Shown: in pieces, positions 1 to 9,685 of the stretch
How positions within the stretch are numbered: position 1 is the first letter of the stretch
Layout of the letters: every line of letters begins with the position of its first letter
NCBI RefSeq assembly: GCF_043876835.1
Contig: NZ_JBAWJZ010000005.1
Location: 186,001 to 250,000 of the forward strand
From: Yeosuana sp043876835
GTDB lineage: Bacteria; Bacteroidota; Bacteroidia; Flavobacteriales; Flavobacteriaceae
Direction: 5' to 3'
Length of the DNA stretch: 64,000 nt
Notes under the pieces: model-generated
What the model saw: the letters and a program-made list of their open reading frames with translations, nothing else
Told to the model about the DNA's origin: nothing
Database searches by the model: none
Program-made: the position numbers and the translations under genes

Positions 1-67
1 CAAGACATCTTTTCAGATATGCTGCTGCATTATATATTGGAATAATTACAGATATTTTTGGTTTCAT
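1..67 (-). CDS. Glycosyltransferase family 2, N-terminal fragment (cut by window edge)
   Basis: Only the first 22 codons lie in the window. An ATG at 67-65 opens a frame reading MKP followed by KISVIIPIYNAAAYLKRCL and running off the left edge without a stop. The hydrophobic strand plus the (I/V)P(I/V)YN motif is the hallmark N-terminus of GT-A fold family 2 glycosyltransferases, where it begins the nucleotide-sugar binding site. It lies 33 bp downstream of the flippase stop on the same strand, which fits the next gene of a capsule operon. Family call from the motif is good; substrate cannot be told. Confidence 0.75.
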   Translation of the reverse strand, partial: MKPKISVIIPIYNAAAYLKRCL

Positions 68-100
68 ATTTTTACTAATTTTTTAGTTTATTTTTTAAGT

Positions 101-1627
101 TTAATTTATCCAATGTTTAATTATTGGTATTTTAAATAGTAAAGACTTAAATAATTCTTTTTCATAAGTTGTTATTATTAAAATAGAAATCCCAATATAT
201 ATAAAAGAATAGCACAACATACTTCCAAAAAGCACATAAAGATTTCTGTTTGGAAAAAAATAGATTTTTAGGAAAGAAATAATAATAGAAACTAAAATAA
301 TAATTGATAAAGGAAATATCTCTTTATAATACCTTAACATATCTAAATTGGCATTTTTTATATAGTAAGGAATCATTAATATTCGTTCGAGTAGTAAAAA
401 AAACACGGTTACTAAAATCATTGATATTACTCCATAATTTCGAACCAAATATATACTTATCACTGTCCCTGTAACTGTTAAAAAAAGCAGTAAAAGGCCT
501 CTGTATCTAAGTAATTGCTTTGCTTCCAATATATTGTTAGCAAAACCCTGACTTAAAGTAGGGGTGAGACCAATCATAATTATTATGGCATAATAATAAG
601 CCATGTTATATTCTTCCCCCACCCAATAAAACACAAAATCTTTACCCACTATGATAAAGGCTCCCAAAATATACAATAAAACAAAAAGAATAATTCTTGA
701 AATTTTAATAAAGGTATCTGTTAATTGTTTTTTAGGAATATTTTTTACTGTCATTTGAATGGCTCGTGGTAAAAACACACCAGCAATAGCTCCTGAAAAA
801 GCGCCATAATAATTTCCTAATGTAATTCCAACAGCATAAATGGCCACAATAGATGTTGTATAAAACGCACCAATAATAAGTTGGCCAAATTGCCACCTCA
901 GTTGTTGTACAATAGCAAACACAAACAACCATAAGGAAAAACCGAGTATATTGATAAATAATTTTTTATCATAAGTATGCATTTTTATGCGAACCCTTAG
1001 TAATTTAATTACAATATAAATATTAATACTAATAATAATAAGATTCATAATAGTATCTAAAATCACTAAACTGATAGAATCACCACCATACAATAAGATT
1101 GCAACCACTAAAAGACTTCTTACAATATATCGGATTATATTCACTAATTTAGGTAAAACAAATTCCTCATAACCAGAGCAAATCCCTCGAAAAGCTCCTC
1201 CAGGAAGCGAAAGAGCCAAATTAAAAATCAATACCAACATCATTATTTTAGCTTTTCCAATTTGATCAGGAGTCAATGTGTCACCATACAAATATTCCAG
1301 ATTGAAGTATAAAATACCTCCAACGATAATAACCAATAGAGAAATGCACATATACATGATAAAACTATGTGCTAAAAAATTTTCTTCTCCTTGTTTATCA
1401 CTTTCTGCTTTATATTTTGCTACAAAACGCACCACTGTATTGTTAAGACCAAAATCCAACACGCTCATATAACCTATAAGGGCTCCAATCATGGTATATA
1501 GACCATACTCGGCACTTCCAAGAGATCGTATAATAAAGGGTGTTAAAAGGAGGCCTACTACGTTTGTAAGAAAGATAGTGACATATGATAAAGCGGCACC
1601 GCCTTTAAGTTGGTTGATTTTACTCAC
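101..1627 (-). CDS. Wzx-like polysaccharide flippase (PST/MOP superfamily)
   Basis: 508-residue inner-membrane protein made almost wholly of hydrophobic segments, about 12-14 predicted helices. It begins SKINQLKGGAALSYVTIFL, the typical start of O-unit/capsule repeat-unit flippases, and has the family feature G-S-A-E-Y-G-L-Y near residues 37-44. Expected role: moving undecaprenyl-linked repeat units across the inner membrane for polymerisation. The start is GTG at 1627, whose GTGA overlaps the TGA stop of the upstream UDP-sugar dehydrogenase by 4 bp, so translation is probably coupled; no ATG gives the conserved N-terminus. The substrate cannot be inferred. Confidence 0.85.
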   Translation of the reverse strand: MSKINQLKGGAALSYVTIFLTNVVGLLLTPFIIRSLGSAEYGLYTMIGALIGYMSVLDFGLNNTVVRFVAKYKAESDKQGEENFLAHSFIMYMCISLLVIIVGGILYFNLEYLYGDTLTPDQIGKAKIMMLVLIFNLALSLPGGAFRGICSGYEEFVLPKLVNIIRYIVRSLLVVAILLYGGDSISLVILDTIMNLIIISINIYIVIKLLRVRIKMHTYDKKLFINILGFSLWLFVFAIVQQLRWQFGQLIIGAFYTTSIVAIYAVGITLGNYYGAFSGAIAGVFLPRAIQMTVKNIPKKQLTDTFIKISRIILFVLLYILGAFIIVGKDFVFYWVGEEYNMAYYYAIIIMIGLTPTLSQGFANNILEAKQLLRYRGLLLLFLTVTGTVISIYLVRNYGVISMILVTVFFLLLERILMIPYYIKNANLDMLRYYKEIFPLSIIILVSIIISFLKIYFFPNRNLYVLFGSMLCYSFIYIGISILIITTYEKELFKSLLFKIPIIKHWIN

Positions 1628-2904
1628 AGTCTATTACAATTATGATCATTTAGAACACTTTTAACATCATATAAGACACTATTAAGGTTTAATAATGTAG
1701 AAATGTTTTCTTGTAAAAACTGGATATGAGCTACTGTTAAAATAACAGCATCAAAGGTGCTTTCTGGTAATTTTTGAACTGTTTCAAGATTGTATTCATG
1801 TTTAACCTCGTCTGGATTGGCCCAAGGATCATAAATAGTAACTTCTGTACCAAACCCTTGAAGTTGTTTGATGACATCAACTACTTTTGTATTTCTAACA
1901 TCGGGGCAGTTTTCCTTAAAGGTAATGCCCAATACCAAGATATGTGCCCCTTTGATTTTGATGTCTTTTTGAACCATAAGTTTTATCACTTCCATAGCAA
2001 CATACTGACCCATGCTATCATTCACACGGCGTCCAGCCAGAATAATTTCTGGATGATATCCAACTTCCTGTGCTTTTTGAGCCAAATAATAGGGGTCAAC
2101 CCCAATACAATGACCTCCAACTAATCCTGGTTTAAAGGGTAAAAAGTTCCATTTAGTGCCAGCTGCTTCCAAAACGGCATGGGTATCAATATCCATTAAA
2201 TTGAAAATTTTGGCCAACTCGTTTACAAAGGCAATATTGATGTCGCGTTGTGAATTTTCAATGACTTTAGCGGCTTCAGCCACTTTAATGGTAGGAGCAA
2301 GGTGAGTGCCCGCTGTTATAACACTAGCGTATAACGCATTTACTTTTTTACCAATTTCGAGCGTTGAACCTGCTGTTACTTTTAAAATTTTATCCACGGT
2401 ATGTAATTTATCACCTGGATTGATTCGCTCTGGAGAATAGCCTGCATAAAACTCTTTATTATAGATTAAACCACTTATTTTTTCAAGTACTGGTACACAT
2501 TCATCTTCAGTTACACCAGGATATACTGTAGATTCATAAATAACTATATCTCCTTTTTTTAATACTTTTCCAACAGTTTCACTTGATTTATAAAGCGGAG
2601 TTAAATCTGGACGGTTATTTTTATCAATAGGCGTGGGGACCGTGATGATATAGTAATTACAGTCTTTAATATCGTCTAAATTTGATGAGCAATATAAACC
2701 TAATTCGGAATTATTTGATGTCTTTAAAACTGCTGACAAAACGTCTTGGTCTACTTCAAGTGTTACATCATTTCCTGTTTGTAACTCGATAATCCTCTTG
2801 ATATTAATATCAAAACCTACTACACTATATTTTGTTGCAAATAATCTTGCTAAAGGTAGTCCTACGTAACCTAAGCCAATAACACCAATTTTTATGTTTT
2901 TCAT
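1624..2904 (-). CDS. UDP-N-acetyl-hexosamine 6-dehydrogenase (WbpA/TviB type)
   Basis: 426-residue NAD-dependent nucleotide-sugar dehydrogenase. The Rossmann motif GLGYVGLPLA lies near residue 10, and the catalytic Cys is in GGHCIGVDPYYL near residue 266, followed by the C-terminal UDP-binding domain. These enzymes oxidise C6 of UDP-GlcNAc or UDP-GalNAc twice to give the uronic acid. I start at the ATG at 2904 (MKNIKIGVIG), 5 bp after the stop of the upstream epimerase; an in-frame start 11 codons earlier would overlap that gene and adds unconserved residues. With the 4-epimerase next door it resembles the TviB-TviC / WbpA-WbpP pair that makes UDP-GalNAcA. Exact substrate is inferred. Confidence 0.88.
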   Translation of the reverse strand: MKNIKIGVIGLGYVGLPLARLFATKYSVVGFDINIKRIIELQTGNDVTLEVDQDVLSAVLKTSNNSELGLYCSSNLDDIKDCNYYIITVPTPIDKNNRPDLTPLYKSSETVGKVLKKGDIVIYESTVYPGVTEDECVPVLEKISGLIYNKEFYAGYSPERINPGDKLHTVDKILKVTAGSTLEIGKKVNALYASVITAGTHLAPTIKVAEAAKVIENSQRDINIAFVNELAKIFNLMDIDTHAVLEAAGTKWNFLPFKPGLVGGHCIGVDPYYLAQKAQEVGYHPEIILAGRRVNDSMGQYVAMEVIKLMVQKDIKIKGAHILVLGITFKENCPDVRNTKVVDVIKQLQGFGTEVTIYDPWANPDEVKHEYNLETVQKLPESTFDAVILTVAHIQFLQENISTLLNLNSVLYDVKSVLNDHNCNRL

Positions 2905-2909
2905 TTTAT

Positions 2910-3911
2910 TTATGATTTTAAATGCTCCCAATACCAATTTACAGCTTCTTTTATGCCATCATTGATATTGTATTTTGGGTTGTAATTTAGCAACTGTTTT
3001 GCTTTATTAATTGATGCTAGGGAGTGAGGAATATCACCTATTCTATTGTCACGATGCTTTATTTCGATGTTTTTAATCATTGAGTCAAAACTTGATAAAT
3101 GCATTTTTAATAAGTTTGCCAATTGTAAAAGTGTGGTACGATCACCATAAGCTACATTATACACTGAATTTAAAGCGTTTTGGTTTGTTGTAGTCATAGC
3201 CAATATGTTCATTTGAATCACATTATCAATATATGTGAAATCTCTTGAATAACTGCCATCACCATTAATAACAGGCGATTCATGATTGATGAACTGTTGC
3301 ACAAATTTAGGAATTACAGCAGCATAGGCTCCATCTGGATCCTGACGCTTTCCAAATACATTAAAATATCTTAAACCTACTGTATTTAACTGGTATGTTT
3401 TATAAAAAATATCGGCATATAATTCATTCACATATTTAGTGATTGCATATGGAGATAAAGGTTTACCTATTACTTCCTCAACTTTTGGTAAGGCCTCATG
3501 ATCGCCATAGGTTGATGAACTTGCAGCATACACAAAGCGTTTTACACCCGCATCTCTAGCAGCTACCAGCATATTTAAAAACCCCGAAACATTCACCTCA
3601 TTTGTAGTAATTGGATCGTTTATGGATCTTGGTACTGAGCCTAATGCAGCTTGATGTAGTACATAGCCAACTCCTAGACAAGCTGTATTGCAATCGTTGA
3701 GGTTTCTTATGTCTCCTTCTATCAGCGTGAAGTTAGGAAGGTTTAAAAACGGTGTAATATTTTCTCTTTTACCTGTGGAAAAATTATCTAAACATACTAC
3801 CTGAATATCATTTGATAGTAAGGTTTCACATAAATTAGAACCGATAAACCCAGCTCCTCCAGTTACAAGTACTTTTGATCCTTGAAGTTTTTTTAATTCT
3901 TTATGATGCAT
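2910..3911 (-). CDS. UDP-N-acetylglucosamine 4-epimerase (WbpP/TviC type SDR)
   Basis: 333-residue extended SDR epimerase. NAD-binding GGAGFIGS at residues 18-25, Ser cluster AASSSTYG near 130-136, and the catalytic Tyr155-x-x-x-Lys159 in SPYAITK. The N-terminal extension before the Rossmann fold (HHKELKKLQGSK) and sequence features such as RYFNVFGKRQDP match the WbpP/TviC branch, which interconverts UDP-GlcNAc/UDP-GalNAc or their uronic acids. It is first in a leftward run with the dehydrogenase and flippase. A TTTG...CATATTTG promoter-like pair lies just upstream (3964 down to 3937). Substrate preference is inferred from the neighbouring dehydrogenase. Confidence 0.85.
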   Translation of the reverse strand: MHHKELKKLQGSKVLVTGGAGFIGSNLCETLLSNDIQVVCLDNFSTGKRENITPFLNLPNFTLIEGDIRNLNDCNTACLGVGYVLHQAALGSVPRSINDPITTNEVNVSGFLNMLVAARDAGVKRFVYAASSSTYGDHEALPKVEEVIGKPLSPYAITKYVNELYADIFYKTYQLNTVGLRYFNVFGKRQDPDGAYAAVIPKFVQQFINHESPVINGDGSYSRDFTYIDNVIQMNILAMTTTNQNALNSVYNVAYGDRTTLLQLANLLKMHLSSFDSMIKNIEIKHRDNRIGDIPHSLASINKAKQLLNYNPKYNINDGIKEAVNWYWEHLKS

Positions 3912-4198
3912 TTGATTTGGGTTATTAATAGCCTTACAAATATGTAAAAAATAAACGTAACAAATGTTTTTATTATATTAAGTCCTTTTTTTTACGATGA
4001 AATTACTTTATTAAGGGTAAAGCAACCATTCACCTATTTGCTAAATAAGATTACACTGATAAAGAGAAATGTTAAGACAAAGTATTAATTAAGAAGTATA
4101 CAAAGTAAAAAGTTAAAATTATATTTTACAAGCAATTTACTTAAAAAAATAAAGCTTTAGCGAATGAATTTCATTGGGTTTTTATCTAAATAATAATT
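3912..4198. other. Intergenic region between two epimerase genes
   Basis: A 287-bp A+T-rich gap between two leftward genes. On the minus strand it holds TTTG (3964-3961), a 16-bp spacer and CATATTTG (3944-3937), one mismatch from the Bacteroidota -7 consensus TAnnTTTG, about 26 bp before the epimerase ATG. This suggests a separate promoter for the 2910-3911 gene. No convincing ORF or terminator was seen in the rest. Confidence 0.4.
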
Positions 4199-5227
4199 TT
4201 AGTTTATTTTGTAGTAATTTTTAAACCAGCCAATAAATGATTTTACACCTTCTTTAATAGTTGTATTTGGATTATAGTCATAATCTTTAATTAATTGATC
4301 AACATTTGCCCATGTTTTTTCAACATCACCAGGTTGCATGGGTAACATGTTTTTTTTTGCTTCCTTACCAAGATTAATTTCAATTTCTCTAATGAATTCT
4401 GATAATTTTACAGAATTGTTATTGCCAATGTTATAAATTTTATAAAACTCTCCTTTTTTAATTCTTTCAACAGGATCTTTAATTAAAATGCGAACTACGC
4501 CTTCTACTATATCATCAATGTAAGTAAAATCACGTTCCATTTGACCATGATTAAAAACTTTAATTGGCTCATTTTTAAGAATAGCGTCAGTAAATAAAAA
4601 CATAGCCATATCTGGTCTTCCCCAAGGACCATAAACAGTAAAAAACCGTAATCCTGTTGTTGGGATTTTGAATAAATGGCTATAGGTATGTGCCATTAAT
4701 TCATTGCTTTTTTTTGTTGCAGCATATAAGCTAATAGGATGATCCACATTATCATCGGTTGAAAAGGGAATTTTCTTGTTTAGTCCATAAACACTTGAAC
4801 TGCTGGCATAAACCAAATGTTTAATGTTATGGTGTCTGCAACATTCTAAAACATTTAAAAATCCTACAATATTGCTGTCTATGTATGTTTCAGGGTTTTC
4901 GATACTGTAACGAACTCCAGCTTGAGCTGCTAAATTACAAACTATGTCAAAATTATTAATGTTGAATAATTTTGGAAGTTCATCACGATCTTCAATATGC
5001 ATTCTGACAAACAAAAAGTTTTTATCATTTACACTTGTGCAATATTTATTATAAACTTCGGCTTCATTTCTCTTTATTCCGAGTTCATTCAATCTTGAGT
5101 ATTTTAAATCGGTATCGTAATAATCATTTATATTATCAATACCAGTTACTTGGTATCCTTTTTTTAATAGTTGCTTGGCAACGTGAAAACCAATAAAGCC
5201 TGCTGCTCCAGTTATGAGTATTTTCAT
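4199..5227 (-). CDS. UDP-glucuronate 4-epimerase-like NAD-dependent epimerase (CapI family)
   Basis: 342-residue extended SDR. GAAGFIGFH at 7-15 binds NAD, the DNINDYYD segment at 31-38 is characteristic of UDP-glucuronate epimerases, Ser141-145 lies in YASSSSVYG, and the catalytic pair is Tyr168/Lys172 (LYAATKKSNE). Known family members convert UDP-GlcA to UDP-GalA for capsule or LPS. A perfect -7 element TATATTTG lies at 5280-5273 on the minus strand, so the gene probably has its own promoter. Function within the epimerase family is by resemblance; UDP-sugar identity is not proven. Confidence 0.85.
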   Translation of the reverse strand: MKILITGAAGFIGFHVAKQLLKKGYQVTGIDNINDYYDTDLKYSRLNELGIKRNEAEVYNKYCTSVNDKNFLFVRMHIEDRDELPKLFNINNFDIVCNLAAQAGVRYSIENPETYIDSNIVGFLNVLECCRHHNIKHLVYASSSSVYGLNKKIPFSTDDNVDHPISLYAATKKSNELMAHTYSHLFKIPTTGLRFFTVYGPWGRPDMAMFLFTDAILKNEPIKVFNHGQMERDFTYIDDIVEGVVRILIKDPVERIKKGEFYKIYNIGNNNSVKLSEFIREIEINLGKEAKKNMLPMQPGDVEKTWANVDQLIKDYDYNPNTTIKEGVKSFIGWFKNYYKIN

Positions 5228-5775
5228 TTAGATATTTTTCTAAAGATTTATTCTGTTGTAAATTTATTAAAACAAATATATAGACTAATATTATTAATAT
5301 TTAGATTTTCAAGGATACTTGAATCTTTATAATTATAAAATCCACCTCTGAAAAAGAATTTTGATGTTAAATTTATGATATAATAAACTGTATTGATAAT
5401 TTAAATTGCTATTGACCGATTTTAATTATGGTTTTAGCGAATTAACGATTTTGTTACTATGTTGCATCAAAACAATTACTAAATTTACATCGTAGAAGTC
5501 AAGTTTGAATTGATTAATAGCAATAAATTAATTTAAATCATTATGATTACAATAGTATGTTATTAAATTTTCATTAATAGTGTATTATTAATTTTAATGT
5601 TTAATAAATAAGAAGTTTTAATTAATCCAATTGATTTTGTTTTCAAGACCCCTTAAAATTCACAAAACAATAATTGTATACACTTTAGTAGTTAGAAATT
5701 AACTGCTCAGATACTTTATGTTTAGAATTGAAGGTTTCTAAAAAACATTTATATAGATAATTTTTGATGCTAACA
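5228..5775. other. Divergent intergenic/promoter region of the capsule locus
   Basis: About 550 bp of very A+T-rich DNA between the leftward epimerase arm and the rightward aminotransferase-dehydratase-wza-wzc arm. For the leftward gene the minus strand shows TATATTTG at 5280-5273. For the rightward arm the best match is TATGTTTA at 5717-5724, one base off the -7 consensus. I saw no believable ORF, RNA gene or strong hairpin. The length, more than a minimal promoter needs, leaves room for a long 5' UTR or regulator sites. Confidence 0.4.
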
Positions 5776-6897
5776 ATGACTAAAATATATTTATCATCAC
5801 CTCACATGAGTGGTTTGGAGCAAAAGTATGTAAACACGGCTTTTGACACTAATTGGATAGCTCCATTGGGCCCACTTGTAGATGGTTTTGAAAATGATAT
5901 AGAAGCATATCTTAATAATGATATTCATGCATCTGTATTAAGTTCTGGTACTGCATCAATTCATTTGGCATTGCAATTATTAGGGGTTGGAACAGGGGAT
6001 GAGGTTCTTTGTCAAAGTTTTACATTTTCTGCTTCTGCTAATCCTATAGTTTATCAAGGAGCTACTCCGGTATTTGTTGATAGTGAAACAGATACTTGGA
6101 ATATGTCTCCAGAATTGCTTGAAATAGCTATTAATGACCGTCTCAATAGTTATAAAAAGCCAAAAGCCATTATAGCGGTGCATTTATATGGAATGCCATA
6201 TAAGGCTAATGAAATTAATGCCATTGCTAAGAAATATGATATTCCTGTTATTGAAGATAGTGCTGAAGCTTTAGGAAGTAGTTATTTTGGTGTTAAATGC
6301 GGTACACTTTCAGACATAGGTATTTTATCATTTAATGGAAATAAAATTATTACAACTTCTGGTGGAGGTGCTTTAATAACAAAGAGTTTGGATTTAAAAC
6401 AAAAAGCAGTGTTTTTATCAACTCAAGCAAGAGATCAAGCACCACATTACGAACATTCTTCAATTGGATATAACTACCGGATGAGTAATGTTTTAGCAGG
6501 TATTGGCCGTGGTCAGATGGAAGTTTTAGATGAAAGGGTAGAAGCAAGAAGACGTAATTTTCAGTTTTATAAAAATAATTTATCAAAATTTGATTCTATT
6601 CAATTTCTAGAAGAGCCAGAAGGTTTTTATTCAAACCGATGGCTCAGTTGTATCATCACTAGTTCTTATGAACAACGTGAAAGTATACGCCTTGCTTTAT
6701 TAGAAGACGATATAGAATCAAGACCTCTATGGAAACCAATGCATATGCAACCCGTTTTTAAAAATGCCGTTTCATATACAAATGGTGTTTCAGAAGATTT
6801 ATTTAATAAAGGACTTTGTTTGCCTAGTGGATCAAATTTGACTCAACAAGATTTAGAACGTGTGCTCCAAATAATACTTAACACTCTCTCATTATGA
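5776..6897 (+). CDS. DegT/DnrJ/EryC1-family PLP aminotransferase (nucleotide-sugar aminotransferase)
   Basis: 373-residue sugar aminotransferase. The N-terminus IYLSSPHMSGLEQKYV is typical of the PglE-like branch. The PLP lysine is Lys190 in SFNGNKIITTSGGG, and the cofactor-binding acid lies in EDSAEALG near residue 161. Such enzymes add an amino group at C4 of a UDP-4-keto-6-deoxy-HexNAc, the product of a CapD/PglF dehydratase, which is the next gene and overlaps this stop by 4 bp (ATGA). The start is taken at the ATG at 5776, which gives the conserved N-terminus; ATG 5767 and TTG 5764 are possible in frame. Acts in the cytosol for capsule or glycoprotein amino-sugars. Confidence 0.85.
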   Translation: MTKIYLSSPHMSGLEQKYVNTAFDTNWIAPLGPLVDGFENDIEAYLNNDIHASVLSSGTASIHLALQLLGVGTGDEVLCQSFTFSASANPIVYQGATPVFVDSETDTWNMSPELLEIAINDRLNSYKKPKAIIAVHLYGMPYKANEINAIAKKYDIPVIEDSAEALGSSYFGVKCGTLSDIGILSFNGNKIITTSGGGALITKSLDLKQKAVFLSTQARDQAPHYEHSSIGYNYRMSNVLAGIGRGQMEVLDERVEARRRNFQFYKNNLSKFDSIQFLEEPEGFYSNRWLSCIITSSYEQRESIRLALLEDDIESRPLWKPMHMQPVFKNAVSYTNGVSEDLFNKGLCLPSGSNLTQQDLERVLQIILNTLSL

Positions 6898-8852
6898 TAA
6901 AAAATTATTTTGCTTATTATTCACAAAAATATGCCTCTAAGTGGTTAGTACTAGCTATAGATTTGTCTATGGTTTTGGTTACTTTTTTTATTGCTTATTT
7001 TATAAGGTTTAATTTTACTTTAGATTTTGATTTACACCAATTTTTAGTTCAATTACCTTTACTTTTTATTGTAGCTGGGTCTAGTTTTTTGATAGTTGGA
7101 TCATTTAAAAGTATTATTCGTCATACAGGATTTAATGACGTAATGAATTTATCTAAGGCTGTTGCTTTAATGACTTTTATGACTAGTTTTTTAGTTATAT
7201 TTAATCGCGTAACTGAATTAATTCCTGAATTTACAGTTCCTTTATCAATCATTATTATACATTCTTTGTTAAGTTTCGTAGCACTTAGTGCAAGTAGGTT
7301 ATTATTTAAAGTATTGTATAGATATGTTAAATGCCGTTTCATGACCTCAAAAAAGATTTTAATATATGGAACAGGAGATTCTGGAATAGTAACATATAAT
7401 GCTTTAGCAAATAACAATAAAACCAAATTTGAAATTCTTGGTTTTATTGATGATGATAATAAAAAATATGGGAAGTTCATTAATGGAGTTCCTATTTTAT
7501 CATATACAGAAATAACTCCTTCATATGTAAGATTAAATAATATTGATGAAATTGTTGTAGCTACTCAAAAAATAGCTGCTGGTAATATTATGCATTTAAT
7601 TGATTCTTTAATTAATGAAACTCAGGTTAAAATTACCAAAGTGCCACCTATTGAAAAGTGGATTAATGGTGAATTGAGTATTAGTCAAATTAAAAAAGTT
7701 CAAATTGAAGATTTATTAGGAAGAGAACCAATAAGAATTGATAATCCTAATTTACAAAATGAATTTCAAGGAGAAACTATTGTAATAACTGGAGCAGCAG
7801 GATCTATTGGCAGTGAGTTAGTAAAACAATTATCTCATTTTAATGTTAGTCATTTGGTTTTAATCGATCAAGCTGAATCACAATTATATGATTTGCAGCA
7901 AGACTTAAATCAAAATGGAAAGTTTAATTTTACACCAATAGTTGCTGATATCCGTGATGGTTTGAGAATTGATGGCATATTCCAAGAATTCAAACCAACT
8001 ATGGTATTTCATGCCGCAGCTTATAAACATGTTCCTTTAATGGAAGCTTTTCCTTATGAATCTATTAAGGTTAATGTTAATGGAACTAAAATCCTAGCAG
8101 ATATTTCATCTAGATATAATGTCAAAAAATTTGTTTTTATTTCTACAGATAAGGCTGTTAATCCAACAAGTGTTATGGGAGCAACTAAACGAATGGCCGA
8201 GATGTATATGAGTTGTTTGCAAAAAGAAAGTAAGACGAAATTTATTACGACTCGTTTTGGAAATGTTTTAGGATCCAATGGATCAGTTATTCCTTTATTT
8301 AAGAAACAAATTGAAAACGGAGGTCCATTGACTTTAACACATAAAGATATTACTAGGTATTTCATGACCATTCCAGAAGCTTCTCAATTAGTATTAGAGG
8401 CAGGAACTATGGGCAAAGGTGGTGAAATATTTATTTTTGATATGGGTGAATCTGTAAAGATTTTTTATCTTGCTCTTAATATGATAAAGCTTTCCGGATT
8501 ACGTTATCCTGAAGATATTGACATAAAAATTACTGGATTAAGACCAGGCGAAAAACTATATGAAGAGTTATTAGCAGATGGCGAAAACACATTATCTACT
8601 TATAATAAAAAGATACTGATTAGTAAAACCAGAGAGCTAGATTATCAAAAAGTAAAATCTGAAATTGAAGCATTATGTATTACTAATCGTTTTCAAAATA
8701 ATAATATTGTTTTAAAAATGAAGCAGTTAATTCCTGAGTACAAATCTAATAATTCAGATTACGAGAAATTTGACAGACGTGCTCGTGTTTATGAAAAAAG
8801 TAATATTAATGTGTCTGATGATAAAGTTGATAAAACCTTTATTAATCTGTAA
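6894..8852 (+). CDS. Membrane-bound UDP-GlcNAc 4,6-dehydratase, CapD/WbpM/PglF family
   Basis: 652 residues: about four N-terminal membrane helices (1-140), a first nucleotide-binding domain with GTGDSG near 158, then the catalytic SDR domain with GAAGSIGSE from about residue 298. The active site reads NPTSVMGATKR, so Met replaces the usual SDR Tyr, as in WbpM/FlaA1-type dehydratases. The reaction is dehydration of UDP-GlcNAc to the 4-keto-6-deoxy sugar, which the overlapping upstream aminotransferase would aminate. Full family length, about 650 residues. Substrate by family knowledge. Confidence 0.9.
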   Translation: MIKNYFAYYSQKYASKWLVLAIDLSMVLVTFFIAYFIRFNFTLDFDLHQFLVQLPLLFIVAGSSFLIVGSFKSIIRHTGFNDVMNLSKAVALMTFMTSFLVIFNRVTELIPEFTVPLSIIIIHSLLSFVALSASRLLFKVLYRYVKCRFMTSKKILIYGTGDSGIVTYNALANNNKTKFEILGFIDDDNKKYGKFINGVPILSYTEITPSYVRLNNIDEIVVATQKIAAGNIMHLIDSLINETQVKITKVPPIEKWINGELSISQIKKVQIEDLLGREPIRIDNPNLQNEFQGETIVITGAAGSIGSELVKQLSHFNVSHLVLIDQAESQLYDLQQDLNQNGKFNFTPIVADIRDGLRIDGIFQEFKPTMVFHAAAYKHVPLMEAFPYESIKVNVNGTKILADISSRYNVKKFVFISTDKAVNPTSVMGATKRMAEMYMSCLQKESKTKFITTRFGNVLGSNGSVIPLFKKQIENGGPLTLTHKDITRYFMTIPEASQLVLEAGTMGKGGEIFIFDMGESVKIFYLALNMIKLSGLRYPEDIDIKITGLRPGEKLYEELLADGENTLSTYNKKILISKTRELDYQKVKSEIEALCITNRFQNNNIVLKMKQLIPEYKSNNSDYEKFDRRARVYEKSNINVSDDKVDKTFINL

Positions 8853-8893
8853 TCACATTTAAAAAGATTAGTTTTCCCCAAAACAATATTAAA

Positions 8894-9673
8894 ATGAAAA
8901 TACCCTTATTTTTTAAAGCTAAATGCATATTATTTATAAAGATTTTAGTAATTAGCCTTTTGTTCACATCATGTAAATCATTAAAAGAAGATGTTGTCTA
9001 TTTTCAAAATGCTAAAAATTTTGAGACTATTGTTGATACAGACTCATTTACCCCTAAATTTAAAGTAAATGATATCGTCAGTATTTACGTTTCAACTTTT
9101 GATGTTGAAGCTTCTAGACCATTCAACCTAGTAAGACAAAGTGGTAGTAACGCTCAGTTTTTAGATTATCTTATTGATATAGACGGTAACATTGATTTTC
9201 CAGTATTAGGAAAAGTTAAACTTGTAGGTTTAACTGTAGAAGAAGGGAAAGAGCTCTTAAAAGAAAAATTGTCAGAAGGATATTTAAAAGATCCTATAGT
9301 TAATCTGCGCATCTTAAATTTTAGGGTATCAGTATTGGGAGAAGTTAGAAACCCAGGTACCTATCAAATCTCTGGTGAACGTATTTCAATTATGGAAGCT
9401 CTTGGTTTAGCAGGAGATTTGACAATTAAGGGCAGACGTGATAATATTTTAGTAGTAAGAGATTTTAACGGAACCAAAACATATACTCGCATCAATTTAA
9501 CCAATAAAGAGGTTTTTAATTCACCTGTTTATTTTTTAACACAGAATGATGTTGTTTATGTAGAACCTAATAATTCAGCTATGTCATCTGCTAAAGGAGA
9601 CACAAGAATAGGTCTTATTTTATCAATTTCATCACTTTTAATTAGTTTAGCTATTTTAACAACACGTTTTTAG
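8894..9673 (+). CDS. Wza-like polysaccharide export lipoprotein
   Basis: 259 residues with a lipoprotein signal peptide ending LLFTSC, so Cys27 is the likely lipidated residue. A polysaccharide-export (Poly_export) domain follows at about 50-140, with KFKVNDIVSIYV and the DIDGNIDFPVLGKVKLVGLTV stretch. An SLBB domain comes next (VSVLGEVRNPGTYQI, about 152-166), and a hydrophobic C-terminal helix (LILSISSLLISLAIL). It forms the outer-membrane export channel and works with the Wzc-like kinase encoded 12 bp downstream. The C-terminal helix is usual for Bacteroidota Wza relatives. Confidence 0.9.
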   Translation: MKIPLFFKAKCILFIKILVISLLFTSCKSLKEDVVYFQNAKNFETIVDTDSFTPKFKVNDIVSIYVSTFDVEASRPFNLVRQSGSNAQFLDYLIDIDGNIDFPVLGKVKLVGLTVEEGKELLKEKLSEGYLKDPIVNLRILNFRVSVLGEVRNPGTYQISGERISIMEALGLAGDLTIKGRRDNILVVRDFNGTKTYTRINLTNKEVFNSPVYFLTQNDVVYVEPNNSAMSSAKGDTRIGLILSISSLLISLAILTTRF

Positions 9674-9685
9674 TTTTATAAATTT

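Noticed and set aside
2905..2937. Longer start (2937) for the UDP-HexNAc dehydrogenase
   Set aside because: It overlaps the epimerase coding end and adds 11 residues not typical of the family; the ATG at 2904 gives the canonical Rossmann start.
5228..5775. A small gene hidden in the 550-bp capsule intergenic region
   Set aside because: Frames on both strands are broken by many stops and no open stretch has a signal peptide or family motif.
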